Below, one piece after another: positions 8,863 through 17,865 of a stretch of DNA of 64,000 nucleotides. Within the stretch, counting starts at the first letter, position 1, and each line of letters begins with the position of its first letter. The notes below the pieces were generated by a model. It was not told the DNA's origin, searched no databases, and saw only the letters and a list, made by a program, of their open reading frames with translations. The translations under genes and the position numbers were made by a program. The stretch comes from Fibrobacterota bacterium (GTDB taxonomy: Bacteria > Fibrobacterota > Fibrobacteria > UBA11236): contig JAEKLQ010000029.1 in the NCBI GenBank assembly GCA_019509785.1, positions 1-64,000 of the forward strand. The letters are read 5' to 3'.

Positions 8863-9779
8863 TGGCGCCCTCCGAACTCCTTCTACGCGCTTATCTGGAG
8901 GCCCAATCCGAGCTAGGCTGCGACGAGGTAATCCTCCCCTACCCCTTGACGCGGAAATCCGGCTCCACTGGAACGGAATCCATGCCGATCCCTTCGGGAT
9001 TTGAAAACGAGTCCGGTCGCGCCATCGTCCCGGCGTTAGCGAAAAGGTCTCCCGCAATTGACCTAAGGAACGATAGCGAAGCTTTCCACCAGAGGGAGGC
9101 GGTCGCCTCTTCGCCGGAAGGATTGTTGGCTTCCTTGGAACGGGCGCTAGCCGAACCGTCTTCCAGCGTCGGCCGCGAAGCCTCGACCCATGCGCGAACG
9201 GAGTCCGTCGCCTTGCCGGCCTTCCCCGATCTGGATGCCTACTGGACCCACTTGGAGGCCCATCCGGGGGCGGCCGCAGGCGATCCGGGGGCAGCGGTTG
9301 TCCGCGTGGTGCGGGGTCACGGCCCTGCGGGGGCGCCATTGGCGCTTGCCGGCCTCGAGCCGGGGGAGGCGGATGCTGCCGCGGGACTCGCGTTCCAAGG
9401 CGATGCCGGAAGCCTACTGGCGAAAATGCTGAAGGCGATCCATTTGGATGCCGCGGTTTGTTATCAAACCAACCTCGTAAAGGCGTCCCGGGTCGGCCGT
9501 GCGACGCGCCGTGACCTGGCTCGGCTGCTCCCTTGGTTTCACGCCGAGCTTGCCTTGGCCCGCCCCCCTTTCGTGCTCCTCCTGGGCGAAGCTTGCGCAC
9601 AAGCGGTGCTTAAGACCGGTAAAACCCTTGAGGAGTTGCGCCAGGAACCCTTCCGCATGGAAGGACGGGAATTCGTCGCGACCTACCATCCGGCGGATCT
9701 CCTGGCGCGCGAAGAGTTGAAGCGGAAAGCCTGGGAAGATTTACAGTGGTTGCGGAAGCGCATGACGGAAGGCCTTTGA
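8862..9779 (+). CDS. Uracil-DNA glycosylase family 4/5-like protein lacking Fe-S cysteines
   Basis: 305 residues; ATG 8862 overlaps the coaBC stop by one base. The C-terminal 180 residues match the UDG fold of the family 4 type. EPGEADAAAGLAFQ aligns with the GEGPGEEED...GRPF motif, then come LLAKMLKAI, YQTNLVK, FVLLLGEACAQ, and the late motif TYHPADLL. The four cysteines that hold the [4Fe-4S] cluster in family 4 enzymes are missing; for example KCRPP is replaced by KASRV. The N-terminal 100 residues are low-complexity. It may be a cluster-free glycosylase or a non-catalytic relative. It lies directly upstream of dnaB, which fits a DNA maintenance role. Confidence 0.72.
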   Translation: MAPSELLLRAYLEAQSELGCDEVILPYPLTRKSGSTGTESMPIPSGFENESGRAIVPALAKRSPAIDLRNDSEAFHQREAVASSPEGLLASLERALAEPSSSVGREASTHARTESVALPAFPDLDAYWTHLEAHPGAAAGDPGAAVVRVVRGHGPAGAPLALAGLEPGEADAAAGLAFQGDAGSLLAKMLKAIHLDAAVCYQTNLVKASRVGRATRRDLARLLPWFHAELALARPPFVLLLGEACAQAVLKTGKTLEELRQEPFRMEGREFVATYHPADLLAREELKRKAWEDLQWLRKRMTEGL

Positions 9780-9780
9780 G

Positions 9781-11262
9781 ATGAGTTCGGAAGCGGGATT
9801 CGCCCAGGGACAGGCCCTCGGGGAAGGCGGAGCGGGTCGCGGCGAGGCCGGTATCGCCCGGTCCGATGCCGGGCCTTCCAGGAACGAGGGCGGATCCCAG
9901 CGAGGCGACGGTTTTCGCGGAGGGATGTCGACCTTCCGGGTGCCCCCTCAGGCCATCGAGGTGGAAAAGCATGTGATCGGCGCTTTGTTCCTTGACTCGG
10001 ATGCCGTGGGCGATGCGCTGGAAACGCTGAAGCCCGAGGACTTCTATCTCGAGAAACACCAGGTGATCTACGAAGCGGTGGCAAGCTTGTTCGAGAAGAA
10101 CACGCCCGTCGATCTCATCACGGTTTCCGAAGCCTTGCGGAAAAACCAGAAGTTCGACGTGGCCGGCGGCGATGCCTACCTGATGGAGATATCCGCCGAG
10201 GTGGTCTCTTCGGCCAACGTGGCCCAGCATTGCGGCATCATCAAGGAAAAGGCCCTGCTGCGGGGCCTGATCGGTTCGGCGACCCGCATCCTGGAACGGG
10301 CCTACGACGGGAGCCAAGAGCCGGGCGAGATCATGGACCAAGCCGAGGGCGAGATCTTCGCCATCAGCGAGTCCACCATCAAGCAGGGTTTCATCCCCAT
10401 CAAGCGAATCCTGTCGGACACCTTCAAGCTCATCGAAAGCTATTCGAAGGGCGAGATCATCGGCGTGCCCTCGGGATTCAAGGACTTCGACTCGATGACC
10501 TCCGGCTTCCAGAAGACGGATTTGATCATCCTGGCCGGGCGCCCCGCCATGGGCAAAACGGCGCTGGCCTTGTCCATGCTGGCGAACGCGGCCATCGATC
10601 ATAAGAAGACCGTCGCCTTTTTCTCCCTGGAAATGGGTCGCGAGCAATTGGTGCAACGTATCCTTTGCCGCCAGGCCCAAGTCAACATGCACCTCCTGCG
10701 TACCGGCCGGCTTCCCCAGCGGGATTTCCCCCGCCTTTCGATCGCGGTAGGGCCCATCAGCGAGGCCAAGGTCTTCATCGATGATCATCCGTCCCTGAAT
10801 ATCCTGGAATTGCGGGCCAAATGCCGGCGGCTCAAGGCCCAGCAGGGCCTGGACATGATCATGGTCGATTACCTGCAATTGATGCAAGGCGCCGGCAGGC
10901 AGGAAAACCGGCAGCAGGAAATCTCGCAGATCTCCCGCGGCCTTAAAGGACTGGCCAAGGAGCTCGAGATCCCGGTGGTGGCGCTTTCGCAGTTGTCCCG
11001 TTCGGTGGAGCAACGCGGCGGCGACGGGGAGCCTAAGCTATCCGATCTGCGGGAATCGGGCGCTATCGAGCAGGACGCGGATTTGGTCATGTTCGTCTAC
11101 CGCGATGAGGTCTATAATAAGGAAGCCGAGAAAGGGAAGGCCAAGATCATCCTGGCCAAGCAGAGAAATGGGCCCACGGGCGAAGTTCCGCTTACCTTCA
11201 TATCGGACTATGCTTCCTTCGTCAATTATTCCGGGCGCGCGCCCGAACCCGACGGGTTCTGA
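9781..11262 (+). CDS. dnaB: Replicative DNA helicase DnaB
   Basis: 493 residues. The N-terminal DnaB domain (about 55-160) starts VPPQAIEVEKHVIGALF, and the C-terminal RecA-like helicase domain has Walker A GRPAMGKT near 253, FFSLEMGREQL, MIMVDYLQLMQ and LSQLSRSVEQR. It unwinds the replication fork as a hexameric ring. The first 48 residues are an unusual Gly/Ala/Arg-rich extension. ATG 9925 would remove it, but that codon abuts GGAGGG with no spacing, whereas 9781 has GGAAGG about 8 bases away. It starts 1 base after the UDG-like stop. Confidence 0.97.
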   Translation: MSSEAGFAQGQALGEGGAGRGEAGIARSDAGPSRNEGGSQRGDGFRGGMSTFRVPPQAIEVEKHVIGALFLDSDAVGDALETLKPEDFYLEKHQVIYEAVASLFEKNTPVDLITVSEALRKNQKFDVAGGDAYLMEISAEVVSSANVAQHCGIIKEKALLRGLIGSATRILERAYDGSQEPGEIMDQAEGEIFAISESTIKQGFIPIKRILSDTFKLIESYSKGEIIGVPSGFKDFDSMTSGFQKTDLIILAGRPAMGKTALALSMLANAAIDHKKTVAFFSLEMGREQLVQRILCRQAQVNMHLLRTGRLPQRDFPRLSIAVGPISEAKVFIDDHPSLNILELRAKCRRLKAQQGLDMIMVDYLQLMQGAGRQENRQQEISQISRGLKGLAKELEIPVVALSQLSRSVEQRGGDGEPKLSDLRESGAIEQDADLVMFVYRDEVYNKEAEKGKAKIILAKQRNGPTGEVPLTFISDYASFVNYSGRAPEPDGF

Positions 11263-11276
11263 AGCGCGTCCGATGG

Positions 11277-12128
11277 GTGTTGCGCATGCAAGGTGAGACC
11301 GCGCGGCCGGCGGACGGGCCCTCGGCGACCGCCTTCCTGGAGACCCTGGGATCATCGGCCCGCCGGCTGTTTTCCCTGCTGATGGAGGGGCTGGCCCAGC
11401 GCATCGCCCGCGTGGGCGAGGTGTTTATCCTCTTCGGGAGGATCCTGAAAAGGGCGCCGCTTATCTTCCTCAATCCAGGCCTTACCGTAGAGCAGATCAT
11501 CCGCATCGGCACCTCTTCCCTGCCCCTGGTTATCGTGATTTCCTTTTTCATCGGCGCGGTGTCGGCTATCCAGGCCCAGTACCAGTTCCGGGGATTCGTC
11601 CCGGCCAATTACCTGGGTACGGCCGTTTGCAAGCTGGTCATCATCGAATCGGGCCCGGTGCTGACGGCCCTGGTCTTGGCCGGCCGCGTGGGATCGGCCA
11701 TCGCCGCGGAAATCGGGACCATGAAAGAAAAGGAAGAGCTGGACGCCATGACCGTCCTCGATCTCGATCCCCTCCGCTATCTGGCGATGCCGCGCTTCTT
11801 GGCCGGGATCCTGGTCTTCCCCCTGCTTGTAATCGTATCCGACTTCCTATCCATCATCGGGGGCTGGATCATCACCACCTTGGTGCTGAAGGTGACGACC
11901 GCCACCTACGTATTCGGGTTGCGCTTCCTGTTCCAGCCTTACGACGTTTTCACCAGCATGGTGAAGGCGATGGTATTCGGCGGCATCGTGGTCCTGATGG
12001 GCTACCATCACGGGATCACGGCCGGCCCGGGGGCCAAGGGCGTGGGACAGGCATCCATGCGCTCGGTGGTTTCCTCGTGCATGCTGATCTTGATCGTGGA
12101 CTTCCTCATCGTCTACATCGCATATTGA
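11277..12128 (+). CDS. mlaE: MlaE-family ABC permease (lipid transport)
   Basis: 283 residues with five to six hydrophobic segments. It has the MlaE-family core: QYQFRGFVPANYLGTAV, ESGPVLTALVLAGRVGSAIAAEIGTM and KEELDAMTVLDLDPLRYLAMPR. It would be the inner-membrane permease of a phospholipid or sterol transport system, working with the adjacent ATPase. GTG 11277 is the longest start; ATG 11286 is three codons later, and neither has a clear ribosome site. No MlaD-type MCE protein follows in this window. Confidence 0.93.
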   Translation: MLRMQGETARPADGPSATAFLETLGSSARRLFSLLMEGLAQRIARVGEVFILFGRILKRAPLIFLNPGLTVEQIIRIGTSSLPLVIVISFFIGAVSAIQAQYQFRGFVPANYLGTAVCKLVIIESGPVLTALVLAGRVGSAIAAEIGTMKEKEELDAMTVLDLDPLRYLAMPRFLAGILVFPLLVIVSDFLSIIGGWIITTLVLKVTTATYVFGLRFLFQPYDVFTSMVKAMVFGGIVVLMGYHHGITAGPGAKGVGQASMRSVVSSCMLILIVDFLIVYIAY

Positions 12129-12135
12129 AACGGAC

Positions 12136-12903
12136 ATGAACGGCGAAGCGCTCATAGAGCTCAGGCATCTGCAGAAATCCTTCGGGCCGCAGAAGGTCCT
12201 CCGGGACGTGAACCTGGAGATCCGCCGCGGCGAGACCATGGTCATCATCGGTAGCTCCGGCGGGGGGAAATCGGTGATCCTGAAGCACTGCATCGGGCTC
12301 TTGCAGCCGGATGGCGGCGAGGTTATCGTGGACGGGAAGATCATTTCCAGCCAGGATCGAATCGACGTAAAGACCATCCGCAAACGGATGGGGATGCTTT
12401 TCCAGGGCGCGGCCCTCTTCGATTCCATGAACGTCGGCGAGAACATTAAGTTCGCGGTGCGGGAGCACAATAAAGATCTCCGGGAATCGGATTTGGATCG
12501 GATCGTGGCCGAGACCTTGCACATGATCAACCTGAATCCGGATTTCCGCTTCAAGGTCCCCAGCGAGTTGTCGGGAGGCATGAAGAAGCGGCTGGGATTG
12601 GCGCGGGCCATCGCCTTGAAGCCCGAGATCCTGCTTTACGACGAGCCCACGACGGGCTTGGATCCGATTACCTCGGACGTGATCAACGACCTCATAATCG
12701 ATATGCAAGCCAAGCTGGGGGCCACCAATATCGTCGTGACCCATGACATGGTCTCGGCCTATAAGATCGCGGATCGGATCGCCATGCTTTTGGACGGCCG
12801 CATCATTTTCGTGGGAACCCCGGAGGAGACGCGCGCGACCTCCAATCCTTACGTTAGGCAATTCATCAACGGCCAGCGCAAGCTATTGCCCGAAGCCGAT
12901 TAG
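12136..12903 (+). CDS. mlaF: MlaF-family ABC ATPase
   Basis: 255 residues. Walker A GSSGGGKSV lies near 39, signature LSGGMKKR near 142, Walker B ILLYDEPTTGLDP near 165 and the switch histidine in VTHDM. The LSGGM signature and close coupling to mlaE (7-base gap) place it in the Mla subfamily. It powers lipid movement across the periplasm, either retrograde to maintain outer-membrane asymmetry or in the opposite direction. Confidence 0.95.
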   Translation: MNGEALIELRHLQKSFGPQKVLRDVNLEIRRGETMVIIGSSGGGKSVILKHCIGLLQPDGGEVIVDGKIISSQDRIDVKTIRKRMGMLFQGAALFDSMNVGENIKFAVREHNKDLRESDLDRIVAETLHMINLNPDFRFKVPSELSGGMKKRLGLARAIALKPEILLYDEPTTGLDPITSDVINDLIIDMQAKLGATNIVVTHDMVSAYKIADRIAMLLDGRIIFVGTPEETRATSNPYVRQFINGQRKLLPEAD

Positions 12904-13079
12904 GATTTTCCCGCTCCGGTCCCGATAGGATCGGCTTCCCCCCTCGTTACGCTCCTCCCCCATTAACGTTCGCTTTCCCGACACGGCATGCGGTCGTGAA
13001 CGCGGTTTGCCCTGCGCGGGCGCTCTTCTTTCTTTCAAAGGAGAGGGCACTTCCCGTCCTTCCAGCCTAGGAGGAAAAG

Positions 13080-13853
13080 ATGGCTTACCAAGACGACAAG
13101 TACCACCGGCACGCGCAAGTAGACGCTTGGGAGCATTTGCTGGGATATGCCGTTCTCGATCGGCAGGGCGACAAAATAGGCACGGTCAAAGCCTTGTGGG
13201 AGGACTATACGCGGCAGCCCGCCTACCTGGGCATTGCCACGAGTTGGTTGGATCTGGGGCGGATCCACTTGGTCCCGGCGCAATTCGCGACGCTGTCCGA
13301 GCGGCATAAGTGCTTGCGCTTGTCCTTCCCGGCGGATGTGGTGAAAGGCGCGCCCGAATGCCATGCCAGCGATGAAATCACGTTATCCGGTGAAACGAAA
13401 ATCCGCGATTACTACGACCGTAAAGGCATCGGGACCAGCTGGGGACGCGGCCACGGGGAGATGACCGATACCAGCTTGCGCGAGGATCGGCCCGTCCGAT
13501 CCGCTGATTGGACCGCCCGCGATCGTCGCGAGGAGCCGGAAGAGAACCGTAGCATCAAGGATAAAATCCGCGACGCGGTGGATGAGGGGAAAGCCAAGCT
13601 CTCGCAGGAATCGAAACCCGATTCTCCCGAAACCTATGATCGGGCTGAGAGGGAAATGGGGTTGCCCTTCGATACGGAAAGGCCCGCCTTACGCAAGATT
13701 TATCACGAAACCCCCGTTGCGGAACCGATACGCCCGCGCGATAGGGATTCGCGACCCCGCGACGAAGAAGAATTCGTTCCCCTGCGCAGGGATACGACGG
13801 ACCCCGAATCCAAAAAACGGGAGGATGATCGACATGATCTTCCGCTGAGATGA
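13080..13853 (+). CDS. PRC-barrel domain protein with disordered charged tail
   Basis: 257 residues from ATG 13080 with a strong AGGAGG site. Residues about 17-90 resemble a PRC barrel: LLGYAVLDRQGDKIGTVKAL then YLGIATSWLDLGRIHLVPA. Residues about 110-257 are charged, rich in Asp, Arg, Glu and Pro, and likely disordered. There is no signal peptide. Proteins of this build are often stress- or photosynthesis-related regulators in other bacteria, but no role can be assigned here. It follows mlaF after a 176-base gap and has its own ribosome site. Confidence 0.75.
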   Translation: MAYQDDKYHRHAQVDAWEHLLGYAVLDRQGDKIGTVKALWEDYTRQPAYLGIATSWLDLGRIHLVPAQFATLSERHKCLRLSFPADVVKGAPECHASDEITLSGETKIRDYYDRKGIGTSWGRGHGEMTDTSLREDRPVRSADWTARDRREEPEENRSIKDKIRDAVDEGKAKLSQESKPDSPETYDRAEREMGLPFDTERPALRKIYHETPVAEPIRPRDRDSRPRDEEEFVPLRRDTTDPESKKREDDRHDLPLR

Positions 13854-13967
13854 GCCAACGCTTTCCCTGAAGCCGGTCGCGGTTCATGGTTTCGCTAAGG
13901 GGACCCTGATCCGTCGCACTGCCCAAAAGAGCATCACTTCCCGGCCGGAATTGCTACTTTATCCGGG

Positions 13968-15347
13968 ATGGCCATCAAGTCGAAATCCAAATCCGGGGTT
14001 CTCTACGCTTGCCGCGAATGCGGCGACACCACCGCCAAGTGGAGCGGCAAATGCCTGGCCTGCGGCAGCTGGGACAGCCTCACGGAAATCGCTGCCACGG
14101 CGGTCGAGGAAGCGACCGAGAAACGCGGACTCGGGGATGTCAGCGAGGCCAAATCCTTAAAGGACATCGAAGTCCGCAAGGAAGGCAGAACCCGTACGGG
14201 GATGACCGAGTTGGACCGGGTGTTGGGGGGAGGCATCGTGCCGGGCTCCCTGGTGTTGATCGGGGGCGATCCGGGGATAGGCAAATCCACTTTGCTATTG
14301 CAGATGGCGGCCACCCTTTCCGCCGGCGACGTTCGGGTGCTTTACGTGACCGGCGAAGAGAGCCTGACCCAGCTTAAGATGCGGGCGGAACGCCTGGAGA
14401 CCCCTTCCCCGGACATGGCGGTCCTTTCCGAGACCAATCTGGACGCCATCTTCCGGCAATGCCAGGCCGTGAAGCCTACGGTACTGGTCATCGATTCCAT
14501 CCAGACCATATATAAACCGGATCTCCCCGGTTCTCCCGGATCGATGTCCCAGTTGCGCGAATGCACCCTGGCCCTGATGGTGAATGCCAAGTCGTCGGGT
14601 ACGGCCATATTCATCGTGGGCCACGTGACCAAGGAAGGCGTGCTGGCCGGACCGCGCATGCTTGAGCATATGGTCGATACCGTCATCTATTTCGAAGGGG
14701 AACGGCATAACGCCTACCGCATCCTGCGCGCGGTCAAGAACCGCTTCGGCGCGACCCACGAAATCGGGGTCTTCGAGATGGCGTCTACCGGACTCATCCA
14801 GGTGGATAACCCGTCCCAAGTGTTCGCCCATAACCGCGGCGAGCGCGATCCCGGTTCGGTGGTATCCTGTTCCATCGAAGGAACCCGCCCGATCCTGATC
14901 GAGGTGCAAGCCCTGGTTTCGAGAAGCAATTATTCCATGCCGCAGAGGGTGAGCATGGGACTGGATTCCAAGCGCCTCACCATCCTGCTCGCCCTGCTGG
15001 AGAAATTCGCCGGCATCGAAATCGGCATGCAGGACGTATTCGTGAGCTTGGCGGGAGGTTTCCGCATCGAAGAACCCGCTGTGGATTTGGCCATCGCGAC
15101 CGCGGTGGCGTCGAATCACCTGGGGAAGAAATGCCTGGCCGACACCCTCGCTCTCGGCGAGCTGGGATTAAACGGAGAACTGCGGACAATCCCCCAGGCG
15201 GATACGCGGGTCATGGAAGCGGCCCGTTTGGGCTTCAAGACCGTGGTCCTGCCGAAGCCGATGCAGGGCAAGGTGAACGTCCCCGGGGTGGACCTCAAGT
15301 TCGTCAAGAAATTGGGGGACGCGTTCGAATTCATTTACCAGGCCTGA
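13968..15347 (+). CDS. radA: DNA repair ATPase RadA (Sms)
   Basis: 459 residues. The N-terminal zinc finger has C15-x2-C18 and C29-x2-C32. Walker A GGDPGIGKST is near 101, the family motif KNRFG is in the middle, and the Lon-like domain is C-terminal. RadA drives branch migration of recombination intermediates. No clear ribosome site precedes the ATG. Confidence 0.97.
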   Translation: MAIKSKSKSGVLYACRECGDTTAKWSGKCLACGSWDSLTEIAATAVEEATEKRGLGDVSEAKSLKDIEVRKEGRTRTGMTELDRVLGGGIVPGSLVLIGGDPGIGKSTLLLQMAATLSAGDVRVLYVTGEESLTQLKMRAERLETPSPDMAVLSETNLDAIFRQCQAVKPTVLVIDSIQTIYKPDLPGSPGSMSQLRECTLALMVNAKSSGTAIFIVGHVTKEGVLAGPRMLEHMVDTVIYFEGERHNAYRILRAVKNRFGATHEIGVFEMASTGLIQVDNPSQVFAHNRGERDPGSVVSCSIEGTRPILIEVQALVSRSNYSMPQRVSMGLDSKRLTILLALLEKFAGIEIGMQDVFVSLAGGFRIEEPAVDLAIATAVASNHLGKKCLADTLALGELGLNGELRTIPQADTRVMEAARLGFKTVVLPKPMQGKVNVPGVDLKFVKKLGDAFEFIYQA

Positions 15348-15455
15348 TCGAATGGCCGCCGCCGGAACGAAGGGCCCCCGGCTAATTGGTGCCCCGGGCG
15401 GAAGGCTGTCTGGTTGACGCCTAGGCATCCCTGAAGCACCTTTGACCGTTCTTCC

Positions 15456-16436
15456 ATGACGTCCCCTCTCCCCTTCTTCACCGTGGAACATGCCCCCGCT
15501 TGCGATCTCCTGGATCGGGCGGGGGGCTTGCATCGCTTCGCCGCCTGGGACGGGGCCATGCTGACCGACTCGGGAGGCTTCAAGGTCTGGAGCCTGGAGA
15601 CCTTGCGCACCATCAACGAGCGCGGCGTGGAGTTCCGCTCGCATATCGACGGTTCGAAGCATTTGTTCACCGCGGAATCGGTGATGGAGGCGCAGAGGAA
15701 GATCGGCGCCGATATCATCATGGCTTTCGACGAGTGTACGCCCTATCCCAGCACGATGGAGCAGGCCGAAGCTTCCTTAGGGCTGACCCAGCGATGGACC
15801 GAACGCGCGCTGGAATGGCTGGCCAAGAACCCGGAACGGCACGGTTATCGCCAGCGTTTTTTCGGCATCGTCCAGGGAGGGATGCACGAGGAGGCGAGGG
15901 CACGGGCCATCGGGCATATCGCCGCCCTGGATACGGACGGCATCGCCCTGGGAGGATTGAGCGTAGGCGAGCCGGCGGAAATGATGTACCGCATCGCAGG
16001 CATGTGCGCGCCCCTCATGCCCCCCGGCAAACCGCGCTACGTCATGGGCGTGGGGACGCCGTCCAATTTGCTGACCTTGGTAGGCTTGGGCATCGACATG
16101 TTCGATTGCGTCCTACCGACGCGCAATGCGCGCAACGGCACGGTCTACACCTGGGATGGGGCTTTGCACTACAAGGCCGCCCGCCATGCCCAGGAAATCG
16201 ATGAACCCTTCGATCGGCGTTGCGCATGCTACACCTGCAAAACCTTTTCGCGCGCTTATCTTCGGCATTTGTTCGTCGCCGGGGAAATCCTCGCCCTCGA
16301 ATTGGCGACCTTGCATAGCCTGCATTTCTACCAGGATCTCATGCGGGAAGCCCGCGCGCGGATCCGCTCGGGGGATTTCGACGCCTGGAGCGCGGATTTG
16401 ATCCGGCGTTGGACCGCGCCGTCCCAGCCCGTTTGA
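15456..16436 (+). CDS. tgt: tRNA-guanine transglycosylase, N-terminally short
   Basis: 326 residues against about 375 usual. The catalytic residues are present: Asp in LTDSGGFKV, Asp in AFDEC, Gln in GIVQGG, GGLSVGE, and the nucleophile in DCVLPTRNARNG. The zinc site is CxCxxC (RCACYTCK) with a His in LATLHSLHFYQ. The enzyme swaps guanine-34 for a queuine precursor in tRNAs with GUN anticodons. About 50 residues before GGLHRF are missing, including the NTYHL strand. A TGA closes the frame at 15432 and neither other frame upstream encodes the missing part. Either the start region is truncated or there is an assembly or evolutionary deletion. Confidence 0.88.
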   Translation: MTSPLPFFTVEHAPACDLLDRAGGLHRFAAWDGAMLTDSGGFKVWSLETLRTINERGVEFRSHIDGSKHLFTAESVMEAQRKIGADIIMAFDECTPYPSTMEQAEASLGLTQRWTERALEWLAKNPERHGYRQRFFGIVQGGMHEEARARAIGHIAALDTDGIALGGLSVGEPAEMMYRIAGMCAPLMPPGKPRYVMGVGTPSNLLTLVGLGIDMFDCVLPTRNARNGTVYTWDGALHYKAARHAQEIDEPFDRRCACYTCKTFSRAYLRHLFVAGEILALELATLHSLHFYQDLMREARARIRSGDFDAWSADLIRRWTAPSQPV

Positions 16437-16590
16437 CCGGTTTTCCCGGATGAACAGGCCGTTCGCAAGCGGAATCGCCTTCTAATGCTTGAGTTTTGTG
16501 GTAGGGTCGCAAAGGACAACGTCCGGATGCGTACCGTACCGGTTTTTCCGGCCAATGCCTGCCGGTATGATAGCGGTCCGGGGGTTGCGG

Positions 16591-16950
16591 ATGTCGGTGA
16601 TGAGAGCTTTGGACGAGACCGAGTACGTCTATACGCGTGACGGGAAGAAACGCGTGACGCATGAGGCTTACAGCTATCTCATCACGCCCTTCGCTTATCC
16701 TCCCATCAAGATCATGGTCTACAAGGGCCATATCGATCATCGCGGCACTTTCCAGGCGCTGGACGCTCCCAAGGACATCATCATCACCCAGGATGAATTC
16801 AAGGAGTTGCTTTGCCCCAATGCGCATGGGAAGCCGGCGGGGGATTTCCGCTTGTCGGATATCCTCCGCTGCCTGAAGAAACGGAATCCTCCCAAGGCCG
16901 TCCGGCCGGCCGACGAGGCCGCTCCCCAGGTTCCCGACCAACATCCGTAG
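16591..16950 (+). CDS. Conserved-looking hypothetical protein
   Basis: 119 residues from ATG 16591, which has GGGGG 7 bases upstream; ATG 16567 and 16600 are alternatives. The sequence YVYTRDGKKRVTHEAYSYL and the pattern PPIKIMVYKGHID suggest an alpha/beta fold. The tail is Lys/Pro-rich. There is no signal peptide or membrane segment. It lies between tgt and the convergent Cys-cluster gene. I recognise no family. Confidence 0.6.
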   Translation: MSVMRALDETEYVYTRDGKKRVTHEAYSYLITPFAYPPIKIMVYKGHIDHRGTFQALDAPKDIIITQDEFKELLCPNAHGKPAGDFRLSDILRCLKKRNPPKAVRPADEAAPQVPDQHP

Positions 16951-16974
16951 TAATCGACCCGCTTACCGGGCCGG

Positions 16975-17829
16975 TCAGGAAGGGTCGGGCTCGAATCGCC
17001 CGAAGGCGCCGTTCGCTTCGAGCAGGCCCTCGAAGAGGGACTCGGGAAGCGCATAAGACGAAAGCGCGGCCGCTGCGCGCCCCAGATCGGCTTCGATGTC
17101 TTCCGGCAATTCGATCAGGAAATTCCGGTTGCGCACGTCGACCACGGCGCGTCCCTTGCAGAAGGCGGGATCGGAGAGGCTGAAGAACATCCGGCAACTC
17201 ATCGGCCGGGACGCGTAGACGCCGCACGCGCCGTCGGCCCCCAGGAAGGGGCAAGGGACCGCGCGCAGATAGTACCTGTATAGCGCCTTGTCCTCCGCCA
17301 ACTCACCGTCCGATTCTTTCCGGAGGGAATGGAATAGGGTCGTGCGCCGATGCAGTCCGATTATCTGGCTAGGGTAAGCCGGGCCCCGCGCGATACGTCC
17401 ATGCAGGAAGATCGATTCGTAGGGCTCCACCGAGGAGACGTAGTGGCTGCAACAATGGGAGCATCCGCGCGAGCAGGACGGCGCGGAAGCCCCCGTCCGT
17501 AACACCTCGGTTACGTAGGCGTCGTAGCAGCGGTAGAAATCGGGCATGACGGCGTCCAATTCCGCGAGCAGGGTCCGGTAAGCCGCGGCATCGGAGGGCG
17601 GATCGGGACGGAGATCGCAAGCGGCGCGCAACCGGGCCGCGGCGGATCTCAATTCCTCCGCCTTTAGAAGCACTTCCGGGCGGGCGAAATCGAAAACCGG
17701 GCCTTCATCATTGGTTTTTTGAGGATGCCCTGGAGGGCCCGTGGTTATTGGGTTTACGGCTTTCTCGATCATTCCGACATGGGCTTCGGGGCCTGGGCCA
17801 GATTCTTGTTGCTCTTTCCGGATAGCCAC
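16975..17829 (-). CDS. YkgJ-family CxxCxxCC protein
   Basis: 284 residues. CSRGCSHCCSHYVSS carries the CxxxCxxCC cluster, followed by PCPFLGADGACGVYASRPMSCR, the typical YkgJ arrangement of Cys residues thought to bind zinc or iron. The function of the family is poorly defined; roles in flagellin lysine methylation or metal-dependent modification are known for some members. GTG 17829 has AGGGG adjacent; ATG 17772 would remove 19 residues of unlikely composition. It is convergent with the upstream orphan. Confidence 0.82.
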   Translation of the reverse strand: MAIRKEQQESGPGPEAHVGMIEKAVNPITTGPPGHPQKTNDEGPVFDFARPEVLLKAEELRSAAARLRAACDLRPDPPSDAAAYRTLLAELDAVMPDFYRCYDAYVTEVLRTGASAPSCSRGCSHCCSHYVSSVEPYESIFLHGRIARGPAYPSQIIGLHRRTTLFHSLRKESDGELAEDKALYRYYLRAVPCPFLGADGACGVYASRPMSCRMFFSLSDPAFCKGRAVVDVRNRNFLIELPEDIEADLGRAAAALSSYALPESLFEGLLEANGAFGRFEPDPS

Positions 17830-17865
17830 CCCCTAGAATCTATCAAAACTTCCAGGGAGCGCAAA

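Noticed and set aside
8584-9600. 338-codon minus-strand frame opposite coaBC and the UDG-like gene
   Set aside because: Arg/Pro-rich shadow of two genes with recognisable motifs.
12904-13079. Possible terminator or small RNA after mlaF
   Set aside because: No stable stem with a T-run found; only a GC-rich spacer and the ribosome site of the next gene.
14295-15119. Long minus-strand open frame opposite radA
   Set aside because: RadA has clear zinc finger, Walker A and KNRFG motifs across the same bases; the opposite frame has shadow-like composition (many His, Gly, Gln) and no ribosome site.
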